From positions 1,240,001 through 1,304,000 of the forward strand of contig NZ_JABMCZ010000001.1 of the NCBI RefSeq assembly GCF_013186535.1: a DNA stretch of 64,000 nucleotides, read 5' to 3'. The notes beneath the pieces are model-generated. The model was not told the origin of the DNA and searched no databases. It worked only from the letters and a program-made list of their open reading frames with translations. A program made the position numbers and the translations under genes. The DNA comes from Nocardia terpenica (GTDB lineage Bacteria; Actinomycetota; Actinomycetes; Mycobacteriales; Mycobacteriaceae). This document shows, one piece after another, positions 25,505 to 34,299 of the stretch. How positions within the stretch are numbered: the first letter of the stretch is position 1; each line of letters begins with the position of its first letter.

Positions 25505-25879
25505 TTACAGGTATGGGCGCGTGATCATCTCGAGCCCGTGTCCGGCGGGGTCGAAGAAGTAGACGCCCCGGCCGCCGTGTCCGGTATTGATCTGTCCCGG
25601 CTTCTGGGAGTGCGGGTCGGCCCAATGGTCGATCCCGCGTTCCACCAGGCGCGCATACGCCCGGTCGAACTGGTCGTCGTCGACCAGGAATGCGTAGTGC
25701 TGCATGGGGAAATCGATCGGCGGCTCCGCGAACTGGAGCAGCACCCCGTCCTCGCAGAGCAGGTTGGTGAACACGCCCCACGAGGGCGCCTCCGCGAGTT
25801 CGAAGATGTCGCGGAAGAACGCGGCGGACTCGGTGCGGTCCTTGGCGGCAATGATCGTGTGGTTGAACCGTGCGGTCAT
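25505..25879 (-). CDS. VOC-family protein (glyoxalase/dioxygenase superfamily)
   Basis: 124 aa from ATG 25879 with AGGAG 6 nt upstream. Repeated beta-alpha-beta-beta-beta pattern with MTARFNHTIIAAKDRTESAA (possible metal His), FMQ-type segment DFPMQHYAFLVDDDQFD and GRGVYFFDPAGHGLEMI, the classic C-terminal glyoxalase motif with its Glu ligand. Members include glyoxalases, dioxygenases and antibiotic-binding proteins; the activity here cannot be specified. Confidence 0.82.
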   Translation of the reverse strand: MTARFNHTIIAAKDRTESAAFFRDIFELAEAPSWGVFTNLLCEDGVLLQFAEPPIDFPMQHYAFLVDDDQFDRAYARLVERGIDHWADPHSQKPGQINTGHGGRGVYFFDPAGHGLEMITRPYL

Positions 25880-25892
25880 GAATTCTCCTGTG

Positions 25893-25924
25893 GTGATTGA
25901 TCTTTCGTGCTCGTGGTCAATCAC
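25893..25924 (-). promoter_or_regulatory. Operator-like dyad upstream of the VOC gene
   Basis: GTGATTGA and TCAATCAC form a perfect 8-bp inverted repeat separated by 16 nt, 14 nt upstream of the VOC ATG. Spacing (24 bp centre to centre) fits a dimeric regulator contacting successive helical turns. Confidence 0.4.
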
Positions 25925-25952
25925 GACGGAGGTGGGCCCCGCCCGGCCCCTA

Positions 25953-25972
25953 CGGTGCTCAGGTGAGCACCG
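25953..25972 (-). terminator. Hairpin downstream of the gyrB-like gene
   Basis: CGGTGCTCA-GG-TGAGCACCG, a perfect 9-bp stem 66 nt after the gyrB-like stop on the minus strand. Likely the end of that transcript; no T-tract. Confidence 0.5.
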
Positions 25973-26037
25973 GGTCACCGATCTGTGTGTGGCTGTGCGC
26001 CGTCCCGGTCATCATCGGTGGCGAGTGTAGCCGATGG

Positions 26038-28005
26038 CTACAGGTCGAGGAAGCGGACGTCTTTGGCGTTGCGGGTGATGAAGCTGCGGCGGGCTTCGAC
26101 GTCTTCGCCCATGAGGATGCTGAACAGTTCGTCGGCGGCGGCCGCGTCGTCGAGGGTGACCAGGCGCAGCAGGCGGGTCTCGGGGTCCATGGTGGTTTCC
26201 CAGAGTTCTTTGGGGTTCATTTCGCCGAGGCCTTTGTAGCGTTGTACGCCGTCGTCTTTGTTGATCTTCTTGCCGGCGGCTTGGCCCTGTTCGAGCAGGG
26301 CGTCGCGTTCGCGGTCGGAGTAGGCGAATTCGGGTTCGCTGCGCTGCCATTTGAGTTTGTAGAGCGGGGGGCAGGACAGGTAGACGTGGCCGTGTTCGAC
26401 CAGGGGGCGCATGAACCGGAACAGCAGGGTCAAAAGCAGGGTGGTGATGTGTTGGCCGTCGACGTCGGCGTCGGCCATGAGGATGATCTTGTGGTAGCGG
26501 AGTTTGGCGATGTCGAATTCGTCGTGGATGCCGGTGCCGAAGGCGGTGATGATGGATTGGACCTCGTTGTTTTTGAGGACGCGGTCGATGCGGGCCTTCT
26601 CGACGTTGATGATTTTGCCGCGGATGGGGAGGATGGCCTGGTACATGGAGTCGCGGCCGGATTTGGCCGAGCCGCCGGCGGAGTCGCCCTCCACGATGTA
26701 GATCTCCGACAGCCGCGGATCCTTGGCACGGCAGTCGGCCAACTTGCCGGGGAGGCCGCCGAGGTCGTTGGAAGTCTTGCGGCGCACCAATTCCCGCGCC
26801 TTGCGCGCCGCGACGCGCGCTTGCGCCGACGAGGCGGCCTTCTGCACAATGATTTTGGCGTCGGCGGGGTTCGCCTCCAACCAGTGCATAAGATTCTCGT
26901 TGCAGGTGCGCTGTACGAAGGATCGCACATCGGTATTACCGAGTTTGGTTTTCGTCTGTCCCTCGAACTGAGGATCGGGCAGACTGACGCTGACGATCGC
27001 GGTGAGTCCCTCGCGGATGTCGTCGCCGGTGAGGTTGCCGTCCTTGTCCCTGAGCAGCTTCTTGTCTCTGGCGTACCTGTTGACCACCGAGGTCAGTGCC
27101 GCCCGGAACCCCTCCTCGTGGGTGCCGCCCTCGTGCGTATTGATCACATTGGCGAAGGTGTGCACGGACTCGGAGTACCCCGAGTTCCACTGCATCGCCA
27201 CCTCCATCCGGTGCCGAGAGTCCTTGCCGGAGAACGCGATAACGGAATTGTGGATGGGCTGCTTCGACCGGTTGAGGTGCCCGACGAAATCGATCAGGCC
27301 GCCCGGGTAGTGATAGGTCAGGGACCTGCTTTCGTCGTCGAGCCCGTCGCGCTCGTCGGTGAGGACGATGGTGAGCCCCTTGTTGAGGAATGCCTGCTCC
27401 TGCAACCGGCGCGCCACGATCTCGAAATCGAAGGTCGTGGTTTCGAAGATCTCCGGATCCGGCCAGAACCGGGTCAGATTGCCGGTGCGCCGCGTCGGTT
27501 CTCCGCGCAGCAGTTTTTCCGGCTTCGCATAGACGTAGTTCTGTGTCCAGTGATACCCGTCCCGGTCGATCTCCAGCTCGATGCGAGCGGACAGCGCATT
27601 GACCACCGAGACGCCGACGCCGTGCAAACCGCCTGCCACGGCATAGGTTTCGGAGTCGAACTTGCCGCCCGCGTGCAGTTGGGTCATGACGACCTCGACC
27701 GTCGGGACCCCCAGGGCATGCATCTCCACCGGGATCGCCCGGCCGTCGTCGGCCACCTCGACGCCGCCGTCGGCCAGTAGCCGGACGGTGATGCGGGTGG
27801 CGTGACCGCCCATCGCCTCGTCGACGGAGTTGTCCACGACCTCCCAGATCAGGTGGTGCAGGCCGCGTTCGCCGGTGGAGCCGATGTACATGCCGGGGCG
27901 CTTGCGGACCGCGTCCAGGCCCTCGAGGACCGTGATGTTGGCGGCACCGTAGTCGCGAGCCATCGCTGCGGTGGTGTCGTTCGAACGGGAATCGTTGGCA
28001 GCCAC
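26038..28005 (-). CDS. DNA gyrase/topoisomerase subunit B, isolated second-copy type
   Basis: 655 aa from GTG 28005 (AGGAGG 9 nt upstream). GHKL ATPase domain: VRKRPGMYIGSTGERGLHH, EVVDNSVDEAM, VADDGRAIP, GGLHGVGVSVVNALS. Transducer and TOPRIM domains follow with EGDSAGGSAKSGRDS, DADVDGQHI and the C-terminal QRYKGLGEMNPKELWETTMDP. No gyrA, recF or dnaN lies nearby, so this is probably a paralogue, not the oriC copy. Two oddities: the normally invariant DDGRGIP loop reads DDGRAIP (Ala90), and the spacer between LTDER and YHYPGG is much shorter than in M. tuberculosis GyrB. Such paralogues can confer resistance to aminocoumarins; here that is inference. Confidence 0.88.
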   Translation of the reverse strand: MAANDSRSNDTTAAMARDYGAANITVLEGLDAVRKRPGMYIGSTGERGLHHLIWEVVDNSVDEAMGGHATRITVRLLADGGVEVADDGRAIPVEMHALGVPTVEVVMTQLHAGGKFDSETYAVAGGLHGVGVSVVNALSARIELEIDRDGYHWTQNYVYAKPEKLLRGEPTRRTGNLTRFWPDPEIFETTTFDFEIVARRLQEQAFLNKGLTIVLTDERDGLDDESRSLTYHYPGGLIDFVGHLNRSKQPIHNSVIAFSGKDSRHRMEVAMQWNSGYSESVHTFANVINTHEGGTHEEGFRAALTSVVNRYARDKKLLRDKDGNLTGDDIREGLTAIVSVSLPDPQFEGQTKTKLGNTDVRSFVQRTCNENLMHWLEANPADAKIIVQKAASSAQARVAARKARELVRRKTSNDLGGLPGKLADCRAKDPRLSEIYIVEGDSAGGSAKSGRDSMYQAILPIRGKIINVEKARIDRVLKNNEVQSIITAFGTGIHDEFDIAKLRYHKIILMADADVDGQHITTLLLTLLFRFMRPLVEHGHVYLSCPPLYKLKWQRSEPEFAYSDRERDALLEQGQAAGKKINKDDGVQRYKGLGEMNPKELWETTMDPETRLLRLVTLDDAAAADELFSILMGEDVEARRSFITRNAKDVRFLDL

Positions 28006-28208
28006 CGCGCGGGGCCCTCCTCACGTGTTCGGCCGTCGACACCGGGCGCAGGCACACGGGGGTCCCCTCGACGCGTGCGTCCACGAATTGCGGAGTGCTC
28101 GAGACGGCGGGTTCCCCCGAGATTGCGCGCCGACCACCGGCGACCTCACCGATACCTTTCGATCTCCACTCTACCTGTGAAGCGATCTCTGGCGCGAGTT
28201 AGACACGC

Positions 28209-28232
28209 CTGATGGCTTCATGAAGCCATCAG
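28209..28232. promoter_or_regulatory. Perfect 24-bp palindrome between the gyrB-like and MFS genes
   Basis: CTGATGGCTTCA is followed directly by its reverse complement TGAAGCCATCAG, with no spacer and no mismatch. It lies about 200 bp upstream of the gyrB-like start and 48 bp downstream of the MFS stop. It may be an operator (TetR/MarR-like size) or the MFS terminator; it has no T-tract. The rest of 28,006-28,279 holds no supported gene. Confidence 0.6.
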
Positions 28233-28279
28233 AACCCAACAGCTCGAGTAGGGATACGTATGAGCGCGATCCGATGGAC

Positions 28280-29512
28280 TCACATGGACGCTGGGCCGCA
28301 AACTCCCGAATTGCCGCGAGCCGGTTTCGCGGTGGCGACCACCACGGCCAGCGCACCGGCGAGCACCACCAGCACCCCCACATACCCCGCGAGACCGGCC
28401 CAGCCGTGCCAGGCATAGGCCAGCCCCGCCGCGCCGCCCACCAGCGAGCTACCCAGGTAGTAGGCGAACAGATACAGCGACGAGGCGGCCGCCCGGTTAC
28501 CCTCGGCGGCGGCGCCGACCCAGGCGCTGGCCACCGCGTGCGCCCCGAAAAAGCCTGCGGTGCACAGCAGTACGCCCGCCAGAAGCACCGGCAGGTGGTC
28601 GGGGACGGTCAGCGCCAGCCCCGCGGCCATGGTGAGAATCGAGACACCCAGTACGCGGGCGCGGCCCAGTCGATCGGCCAGCCGCCCGGCGACGGTCGAG
28701 GAGGCCGTTCCCGCCAGATACATGACGAACACCAAACCCGCTGTGGCCTCGGACAATCCGAACGGCGCGCGGATCAGCCGATACCCCAGGAAGTTGTAGA
28801 CCGACACGAACCCGCCCATCAGCACGAACGCCACCCCGAACAGCGGCAGCAGCGTGCGATGCCGCAGATGACCGGCGAGATCGGCTGCCAGCGAACGGAT
28901 TCCGGTCGGCTGCGGGACGAACCGCCGCGACGGCGGCAGGCCGCGCACGAACCAGACCGTGCACAGCGCCGCCGCCACCGCCACGGCCGCGTCACCCCAC
29001 CGCCACGACGCCACCTCCAGCGTGAACGCCGGAATCAGCCGCCCGGCCAGCCCGCCGATACTGGTCCCCGCGACATACACGCCCATCGCCGCACCGAGCC
29101 CCGCCGCCCCGATCTCCTCGGCCAGATACGCCATCGCGACCGCGGGCACCCCGGCCAGCGCCAGGCCCTGCACCGCCCGCCCGACCAGCAGCACCCCCAG
29201 CGACGGGCTGAACGGCAGCAGCAGCCCGATCACGCTGGCCGCCACCGCCGACGCGATCATCACCCGGGTCCGCCCGAACCGGCCCGACAGCACGCTCACC
29301 GGCACGATCGCCAGCGCCAGCAGGCCCGTGGTCAGCGACACCGCCAGCGCCGCGTGCGCCGGGGTCGCCGCGAACGCCGCCGACAGGCTCGGCAGCAGCG
29401 CCTGCGCGCTGTACATCGAGGCGAAGGTGGTCAGGCCCGCGGCGAACAGGGCGACGGTGATCCTGCGTTCGTGGGCCGAGACATCGGCGGGAGCGGCGGC
29501 TGAGGTGGTCAT
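28280..29512 (-). CDS. MFS transporter (YnfM/Bcr-CflA-like drug or sugar efflux)
   Basis: 410 aa from ATG 29512 (alternative ATG 29524). About twelve transmembrane segments, with the MFS loop motif LSGRFGRTRVMIASA after TM2 and GRLADRLGRARVLGVS in the second half. From memory, E. coli has the same pairing of a YnfM-type MFS gene divergent from a LysR regulator (ynfL). The divergent LysR gene here starts 103 bp away. Probably exports a small molecule sensed by that regulator; substrate unknown. Confidence 0.85.
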   Translation of the reverse strand: MTTSAAAPADVSAHERRITVALFAAGLTTFASMYSAQALLPSLSAAFAATPAHAALAVSLTTGLLALAIVPVSVLSGRFGRTRVMIASAVAASVIGLLLPFSPSLGVLLVGRAVQGLALAGVPAVAMAYLAEEIGAAGLGAAMGVYVAGTSIGGLAGRLIPAFTLEVASWRWGDAAVAVAAALCTVWFVRGLPPSRRFVPQPTGIRSLAADLAGHLRHRTLLPLFGVAFVLMGGFVSVYNFLGYRLIRAPFGLSEATAGLVFVMYLAGTASSTVAGRLADRLGRARVLGVSILTMAAGLALTVPDHLPVLLAGVLLCTAGFFGAHAVASAWVGAAAEGNRAAASSLYLFAYYLGSSLVGGAAGLAYAWHGWAGLAGYVGVLVVLAGALAVVVATAKPARGNSGVCGPASM

Positions 29513-29550
29513 GACGCTCAGCATGGGCACGGGCGGTCTGAAAAAGGAAA

Positions 29551-29576
29551 TGCATAATGATTGAGAAGTTGATGCA
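29551..29576. promoter_or_regulatory. Candidate LysR-type binding dyad in the divergent promoter
   Basis: TGCATAA (29551-29557) and TTGATGCA (29569-29576) form an imperfect inverted repeat in an unusually AT-rich stretch between the MFS and LysR starts. Position and T-N11-A-like spacing fit a LysR regulator site. Confidence 0.45.
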
Positions 29577-29615
29577 GTGATGACATTAGGAGAGCTGGCG
29601 TGCGGGAGGCCCGGC

Positions 29616-30509
29616 ATGGCGAGTGACGATCTGCACTGGTTCATCACCCTCGCCGAGCTGGAGCGCGTGGGCGCGGCCGCCGGCCGGCTACACCTGACCC
29701 AGCCCACGCTCTCGCGCATGCTGGCGCGGCTGGAACGCAGGCTCGGCGTCGAGCTGTTCGACCGGCACGGAAAACGGCTGACGCTCAACGAGTTCGGCCG
29801 GGTCTTCTACGAGCATGCCCGGCGCGCGCAGGGCGAACTCGACGCCGCCGCAAGGGAACTGGCCGATCTGGCCAATCCGGCCAGGGGTGTGGTGCGGCTG
29901 TCGTTCCTGCACTCGTTCGGCGCGCGGGTGGTGCCGGAGCTGATCTCCGGATTCCGCCGCGGGTCCGGCCGCATCACCTTCACCCTGAGCCAGGACGCGG
30001 CCGCGGCGGTGACCACGCGTGTGCTCGACGGCAGCGCCGACCTCGGCCTGGTCTCCCCGAAACCCGCCGACGCCGGGCTCGGGTGGCGCACGCTGCTGCG
30101 GCAGCGGCTGGCCCTCGCCGTCCCGGCCGACCATCGGCTCGCCGGGCGTCGCCAGGTGCGGCTGGCCGAGGCCGCCGACGCCGAATTCATCGCTATGCCA
30201 ACGGGTTTCGGCATGCGGCGGATCCTCGACGACCTCTGCGCCGCCGCCGACTTCCGGCCCCGGATCGATCTGGAGTCCAGCGATCTGGTGACGGTCGCGG
30301 GGCTGGTCGCGGCCGGGCTCGGGGTCGCGGTGCTGCCGATGGAGGAGCCGCCGGTGCGCGGTCCGGCGCCCGCGCCGGTGCTGATCCCGCTCACGGATCC
30401 GGGGGCCGCCCGCGCGGTCGGGCTGATCTGGTCGGCGGGGGCGGCGCCGTCGGAGGCGGTGCGCCGATTCCGCGAGTACGCGCTCGCCTGGGCGCAGCGC
30501 ACCCCCTGA
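29616..30509 (+). CDS. LysR-family transcriptional regulator
   Basis: 297 aa from ATG 29616, chosen for GGAGG 6 nt upstream and the usual LysR N-terminus (DDLHWFITLAELERVGAAA). The helix-turn-helix is AAGRLHLTQPTLSRMLARLE, followed by the LysR signature RLGVELFDRHGKRLTL and the two-lobed effector domain (LGLVSPKPAD, VAAGLGVAVLPME). Divergent from the MFS gene, it is presumably its activator or repressor and autoregulated. Confidence 0.92.
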   Translation: MASDDLHWFITLAELERVGAAAGRLHLTQPTLSRMLARLERRLGVELFDRHGKRLTLNEFGRVFYEHARRAQGELDAAARELADLANPARGVVRLSFLHSFGARVVPELISGFRRGSGRITFTLSQDAAAAVTTRVLDGSADLGLVSPKPADAGLGWRTLLRQRLALAVPADHRLAGRRQVRLAEAADAEFIAMPTGFGMRRILDDLCAAADFRPRIDLESSDLVTVAGLVAAGLGVAVLPMEEPPVRGPAPAPVLIPLTDPGAARAVGLIWSAGAAPSEAVRRFREYALAWAQRTP

Positions 30510-30630
30510 ACCGGAACATGCCCGTGACCAGGTGGTAGCCGTCTATTCACTGGGCGATGTCGGTGCTGCGCGTTAAACTTTCCTTGCACGAAGCAGACGT
30601 TCGAGACCGGAAAGCAGGCCATAGCTCCTA

Positions 30631-31734
30631 TTGCGAACACCAGGTGAATTCGGCGACCCGACAACTTCCACGGCCGGCATCGGGGGCGGCGGCAACGGTT
30701 CGGGCCCTGCCGCGCGAACCGTGCGTTCGAGCATTGAGCTGGCACCGGAATCCGTCTTCGGCTTCCTCGGCTCCGCCGACGCGAACCTCCGCGAGCTCGA
30801 GCAGTTGCTCGACGCCGATATCCATGTCCGTGGCAACTCCGTGACGCTGACCGGCAAGGCCGCCGATGTGGCGCTCGCCGAGCGGGTGGTCGAGCAGCTG
30901 GTGGCGCTCACCGGCCGCAACCGCATGGTGACGCCCGAGGCCGTGCGGCACACCGTGTCCATGCTCACCGAGGGCTCGTCCGACTCCCCGGCCGAGGTGC
31001 TGAGCCTGGACATTCTGTCCCGGCGCGGCAAGACCATTCGGCCCAAGACGCTGAACCAGAAGCGCTACGTCGACGCGATCGACAAGCACACCATCGTGTT
31101 CGGCGTCGGACCGGCCGGTACCGGCAAAACGTATCTGGGCATGGCCAAGGCGGTGCAGGCGCTGCAGACCAAGCAGGTCAACCGCATCATCCTGACCCGC
31201 CCCGCGGTCGAGGCCGGTGAGCGCCTGGGCTTCCTGCCCGGCACCCTCAACGAGAAGATCGACCCGTACCTACGCCCGCTCTACGACGCGCTGCACGACA
31301 TGATGGACCCGGAGGCCATCCCGAAGCTCATGGCGGCCGGGGTGATCGAGGTCGCGCCGCTGGCCTACATGCGTGGCCGGAGTCTCAACGATTCGTTCAT
31401 CATCCTGGACGAGGCGCAGAACACCACGCCCGAGCAGATGAAGATGTTCCTGACCCGGCTCGGGTTCGGCTCGAAGATGGTCGTCACCGGCGACATCACC
31501 CAGATCGACCTGCCGGGCGGGACCTCGGGGTTGCGCCTGGTCAGCGAGATCCTCACCGATATCGACGACATCCACTTCGCCGAACTCACCTCGAGCGACG
31601 TGGTCCGCCACCGCCTGGTCTCGGAAATCGTCGACGCCTACGACCGCTACGAGTCCGACACGCGCCCGGTCACCACGGCCCACTACCCGGGCAATCGCGC
31701 CCAGCGCCGAGCCGCCGGTCGCGCTCGCCGCTGA
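30631..31734 (+). CDS. phoH: PhoH-family ATPase
   Basis: 367 aa from TTG 30631, the only start in frame after the previous stop; GTG 30721 (VRSSIELAPESV) is an alternative, giving a protein nearer the core family start. An N-terminal KH-like region (ADANLRELEQLLDADIHVRG) precedes the P-loop GVGPAGTGKTYLGMAKAV and Walker B SFIILDEAQNTTPEQM. It is a cytoplasmic RNA-linked ATPase, in this genomic neighbourhood always next to ybeY. TAAACT at 30574-30579 could be the -10 of an upstream promoter. Confidence 0.92.
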   Translation: MRTPGEFGDPTTSTAGIGGGGNGSGPAARTVRSSIELAPESVFGFLGSADANLRELEQLLDADIHVRGNSVTLTGKAADVALAERVVEQLVALTGRNRMVTPEAVRHTVSMLTEGSSDSPAEVLSLDILSRRGKTIRPKTLNQKRYVDAIDKHTIVFGVGPAGTGKTYLGMAKAVQALQTKQVNRIILTRPAVEAGERLGFLPGTLNEKIDPYLRPLYDALHDMMDPEAIPKLMAAGVIEVAPLAYMRGRSLNDSFIILDEAQNTTPEQMKMFLTRLGFGSKMVVTGDITQIDLPGGTSGLRLVSEILTDIDDIHFAELTSSDVVRHRLVSEIVDAYDRYESDTRPVTTAHYPGNRAQRRAAGRARR

Positions 31735-31743
31735 CGGAGATCC

Positions 31744-32005
31744 TTGCCGCGCATCGCTCCGCGCTGCACGGCAAGGAAGACGGGGACCGCTATCGTGCGC
31801 CGGGCGGGGATCGCTGTTGTTCGTCGGGCCGGGATCCGCTGTTGTTCGTCGGGCGGGGATCCGCTGTTGTTCGTCGGGCGGGGATCCGCTGTTGTTCGTC
31901 GGGCGGGGATCCGCTGTTGTCCGTCGGGCCGGGACCCGCTGTTGCCCGCCGGGTGGGCACCTTACTGTTCCCCGCCGGGCAGCGCAGCGCGATGCACGGC
32001 GGGGA
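31744..32005. repeat. Seven-copy 25-bp tandem array flanked by palindromic arms
   Basis: Units beginning CGGGCGGGGATCCGCTGTTG (25 bp, with variants) repeat head to tail from 31801 to about 31975. The central three are nearly identical and the edges diverge. The left flank (31744-31775, CGCATCGC..CGCGCTGC) and right flank (31973-32005, arms CCCGCC/GGCGGGG, inner CGCGATGCACGG) are related as inverted copies. The array separates phoH from ybeY inside an otherwise conserved co-directional gene order. No gene is supported in it. Confidence 0.85.
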
Positions 32006-32031
32006 TCCCCTAGTGACATAAGCTGACCCCC

Positions 32032-32586
32032 GTGAGTATCGAGATCGCCAACGAGTCGGGTATCGACGTATCCGAGGAAGAACTGGTCAGCGTTGCGCGG
32101 TTCGTCATCGGGCGGATGGATGTGCATCCGGCGGCCGAGTTGTCGATGGTGCTGGTGGATCTCGACACCATGGCGGATCTGCACATGCGGTGGATGGATC
32201 TGCCGGGGCCGACCGATGTCATGTCGTTTCCGATGGACGAGCTCGAGCCGGGCGGACGGCCGGACAGCGCCGAGCCGGGGCCGTCGATGCTCGGCGACAT
32301 CGTGCTGTGTCCGGAATTCGCGGCGGGGCAGGCGGCCAAGGCCGGTCACTCCGTCGACCAGGAACTGGCCCTGCTGACCGTGCACGGCGTGCTCCACCTG
32401 CTCGGCTACGACCATGCCGAGCCGGAGGAGGAGAAGGAGATGTTCGGCCTGCAGAATCAGCTGCTGGCGGACTGGTACGAGAGCCTGCGCGAGGCGCAGC
32501 GCCGCGCGGAACTCGCCGAGCGCGACCGACGGCTGCTCGGCAAGACCGGATTCACCGCACCCGGTGATCCGTTGGATCCGGCGTGA
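32032..32586 (+). CDS. ybeY: rRNA maturation endoribonuclease YbeY
   Basis: 184 aa, GTG 32032. TAAGCT (32019-32024) ends 7 nt before the GTG, so a fresh leaderless promoter just after the repeat array is likely. The zinc-binding motif HGVLHLLGYDH lies near residues 118-128, with conserved DVMSFPMDE and MLGDIVLCPE upstream. It processes 16S rRNA 3' ends and supports ribosome quality control. The stop overlaps the start of the CBS-domain gene. Confidence 0.95.
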   Translation: MSIEIANESGIDVSEEELVSVARFVIGRMDVHPAAELSMVLVDLDTMADLHMRWMDLPGPTDVMSFPMDELEPGGRPDSAEPGPSMLGDIVLCPEFAAGQAAKAGHSVDQELALLTVHGVLHLLGYDHAEPEEEKEMFGLQNQLLADWYESLREAQRRAELAERDRRLLGKTGFTAPGDPLDPA

Positions 32587-33923
32587 ATTCGCTGATTCAG
32601 CTGCTCCTGGCGATACTGCTGGTCCCGGTGGGCGGCGCGTTCGCGGCCATCGATGCGGCGCTGGTGACCGTGTCACCCGCCCGCGTCGAGGACATGGTCC
32701 GCGCCGACCGCGCCGGCGCCCGGCGACTGACCCACATCATGGCCGACCGGCCCCGCTACGTGAATCTCATGGTGCTGCTGCGCCTGGTCTGCGAGATCAG
32801 CGCGACCGTGCTGCTGGCCGCCGCGCTCGACGACGTGTTCAGCGCCGGGCTGGCGCTGCTGCTCACCGCGATCGTGATGGTGCTGGTCGACTACCTGGTG
32901 ATCGGCGTCGGCCCGCGCACCCTCGGCCGCCAGCACGCCTATTCGATCACCCTCGCCGCCGCCCTGCCGCTGCAGGTGATCGGCACCCTGCTCGGCCCGG
33001 TGGGCCGCCTGCTGATCATGATCGGTAATGCGATCACCCCCGGTAGGGGTTTCCGCAACGGGCCGTTCGCCTCCGAGGTCGAGCTGCGCGAGGTCGTCGA
33101 CATGGCCCAGCAGAGCGGCGTGGTCGACTCCGAGGAACGCCGGATGATCCAGTCCGTCTTCGAACTCGGCGACACCCCGGCGCGCGCGGTCATGGTGCCG
33201 CGCACCGAGATGGTGTGGATCGAAGCCGACAAGACCGCGGCGCAGGCGATGTCGCTGGCGGTGCGGTCCGGGCACTCGCGGATTCCGGTGGTCGGCGAGA
33301 ACGTCGACGACATCCTCGGCGTCGTCTATCTGAAAGACCTTGTGCCGTACGCGGATCGGGGCAAGAAGGTGTGGGTGCGCGAGGTGATGCGCTCGGCGGT
33401 GTTCACACCCGACTCCAAACCGCTGGATCAACTGCTGGACGAGATGCAGCGCCGCCGCAATCATATGGCGCTGCTGGTCGACGAATACGGCGGCATCGCG
33501 GGCCTGGTCACCATCGAGGACGTGCTCGAGGAGATCGTGGGGGAGATCGTCGACGAGTACGACACCGACGAGATCACCCCGATCGAGGCGCTCGGAAGCG
33601 GCAAATACCGTGTGTCGGCGCGCCTTTCGCTGGAGGATCTGGGTGAGCTGTTCGATACGGAGATCGACGAGGAGGACGTCGATACCGTCGGCGGTCTGCT
33701 GGCGCACGCCCTGGGCCGCGTGCCGCTGCCCGGTTCCAAGGCCGCGATCCACGGCTTGCAGCTGCGCGGTGAGGGCGGCACCGACGCCCGCGGCCGCGTC
33801 CGGATCCACACCGTGGTGGTGAAGCGGGCGGCGGAGAAGCCGGAGCGCGACGGCGGGAGCACCGAGATCGAGGAAAAACCCGCCCGGACACCGGGCTACG
33901 AGGATGGAGATGGCCATGAGTGA
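32583..33923 (+). CDS. CNNM/CBS-domain membrane protein (HlyC/CorC, TlyC-like)
   Basis: 446 aa, GTG overlapping the ybeY stop (GTGA). An N-terminal DUF21/CNNM domain with about four transmembrane segments (residues 1-150) precedes two CBS domains around VMVPRTEMVWIEADKT and LVDEYGGIAGLVTIEDVLEE. A C-terminal CorC/transporter-associated domain (about 330-410) ends the folded part, followed by an acidic tail. Members are linked to magnesium/cobalt efflux. Position between ybeY and era is conserved in mycobacteria. Confidence 0.92.
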   Translation: MNSLIQLLLAILLVPVGGAFAAIDAALVTVSPARVEDMVRADRAGARRLTHIMADRPRYVNLMVLLRLVCEISATVLLAAALDDVFSAGLALLLTAIVMVLVDYLVIGVGPRTLGRQHAYSITLAAALPLQVIGTLLGPVGRLLIMIGNAITPGRGFRNGPFASEVELREVVDMAQQSGVVDSEERRMIQSVFELGDTPARAVMVPRTEMVWIEADKTAAQAMSLAVRSGHSRIPVVGENVDDILGVVYLKDLVPYADRGKKVWVREVMRSAVFTPDSKPLDQLLDEMQRRRNHMALLVDEYGGIAGLVTIEDVLEEIVGEIVDEYDTDEITPIEALGSGKYRVSARLSLEDLGELFDTEIDEEDVDTVGGLLAHALGRVPLPGSKAAIHGLQLRGEGGTDARGRVRIHTVVVKRAAEKPERDGGSTEIEEKPARTPGYEDGDGHE

Positions 33924-34299
33924 ATCCGATGTCACCGGTCTGGACGCGGAGGACAACAAGCTGCTGGTGCTCGCGCGCGGAGCGCTGGGCCGCACCGGCG
34001 GCCCGGAGGGCGCCGCCGTGCGCGACACCGACGGGCGCACCTATGCCGCGGGCGCGGTGACCCTGCAGAACCTGGCCCTGACCGCGCTGCAGGCGGCGGT
34101 GGCGGCCGCGATCTCCAGCGGCGCCGAGGGTTTCGAGGCGGCCGTGGTGCTGGGCGGGCAGCTGCGCGACGCGGGAGTCGGTGCGGTGCACGAGGTTTCG
34201 CCCGGGGCGCGGATCATCTTCGCCGATCGCAACGGCGCGGTCTACGACACGGTGGACCCCGAGCCGATCACCGGTTACGGAGCCGGGGTGAACGAATGA
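33916..34299 (+). CDS. Cytidine deaminase-like small protein of the ybeY-era cluster
   Basis: 127 aa from ATG 33916 (GGAGA 5 nt upstream), overlapping the CBS gene end. It shows the deaminase-like fold pattern (AAVRDTDGRTYAAGAVTLQNLALTA, AVVLGGQLRDAGVG, EVSPGARIIFADRNG) but lacks the HAE/PCxxC zinc motif of active cytidine deaminases. It is probably a catalytically dead or repurposed relative. The stop overlaps the era start (ATGA). From memory, mycobacteria carry the same gene at this place. Confidence 0.72.
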   Translation: MSESDVTGLDAEDNKLLVLARGALGRTGGPEGAAVRDTDGRTYAAGAVTLQNLALTALQAAVAAAISSGAEGFEAAVVLGGQLRDAGVGAVHEVSPGARIIFADRNGAVYDTVDPEPITGYGAGVNE

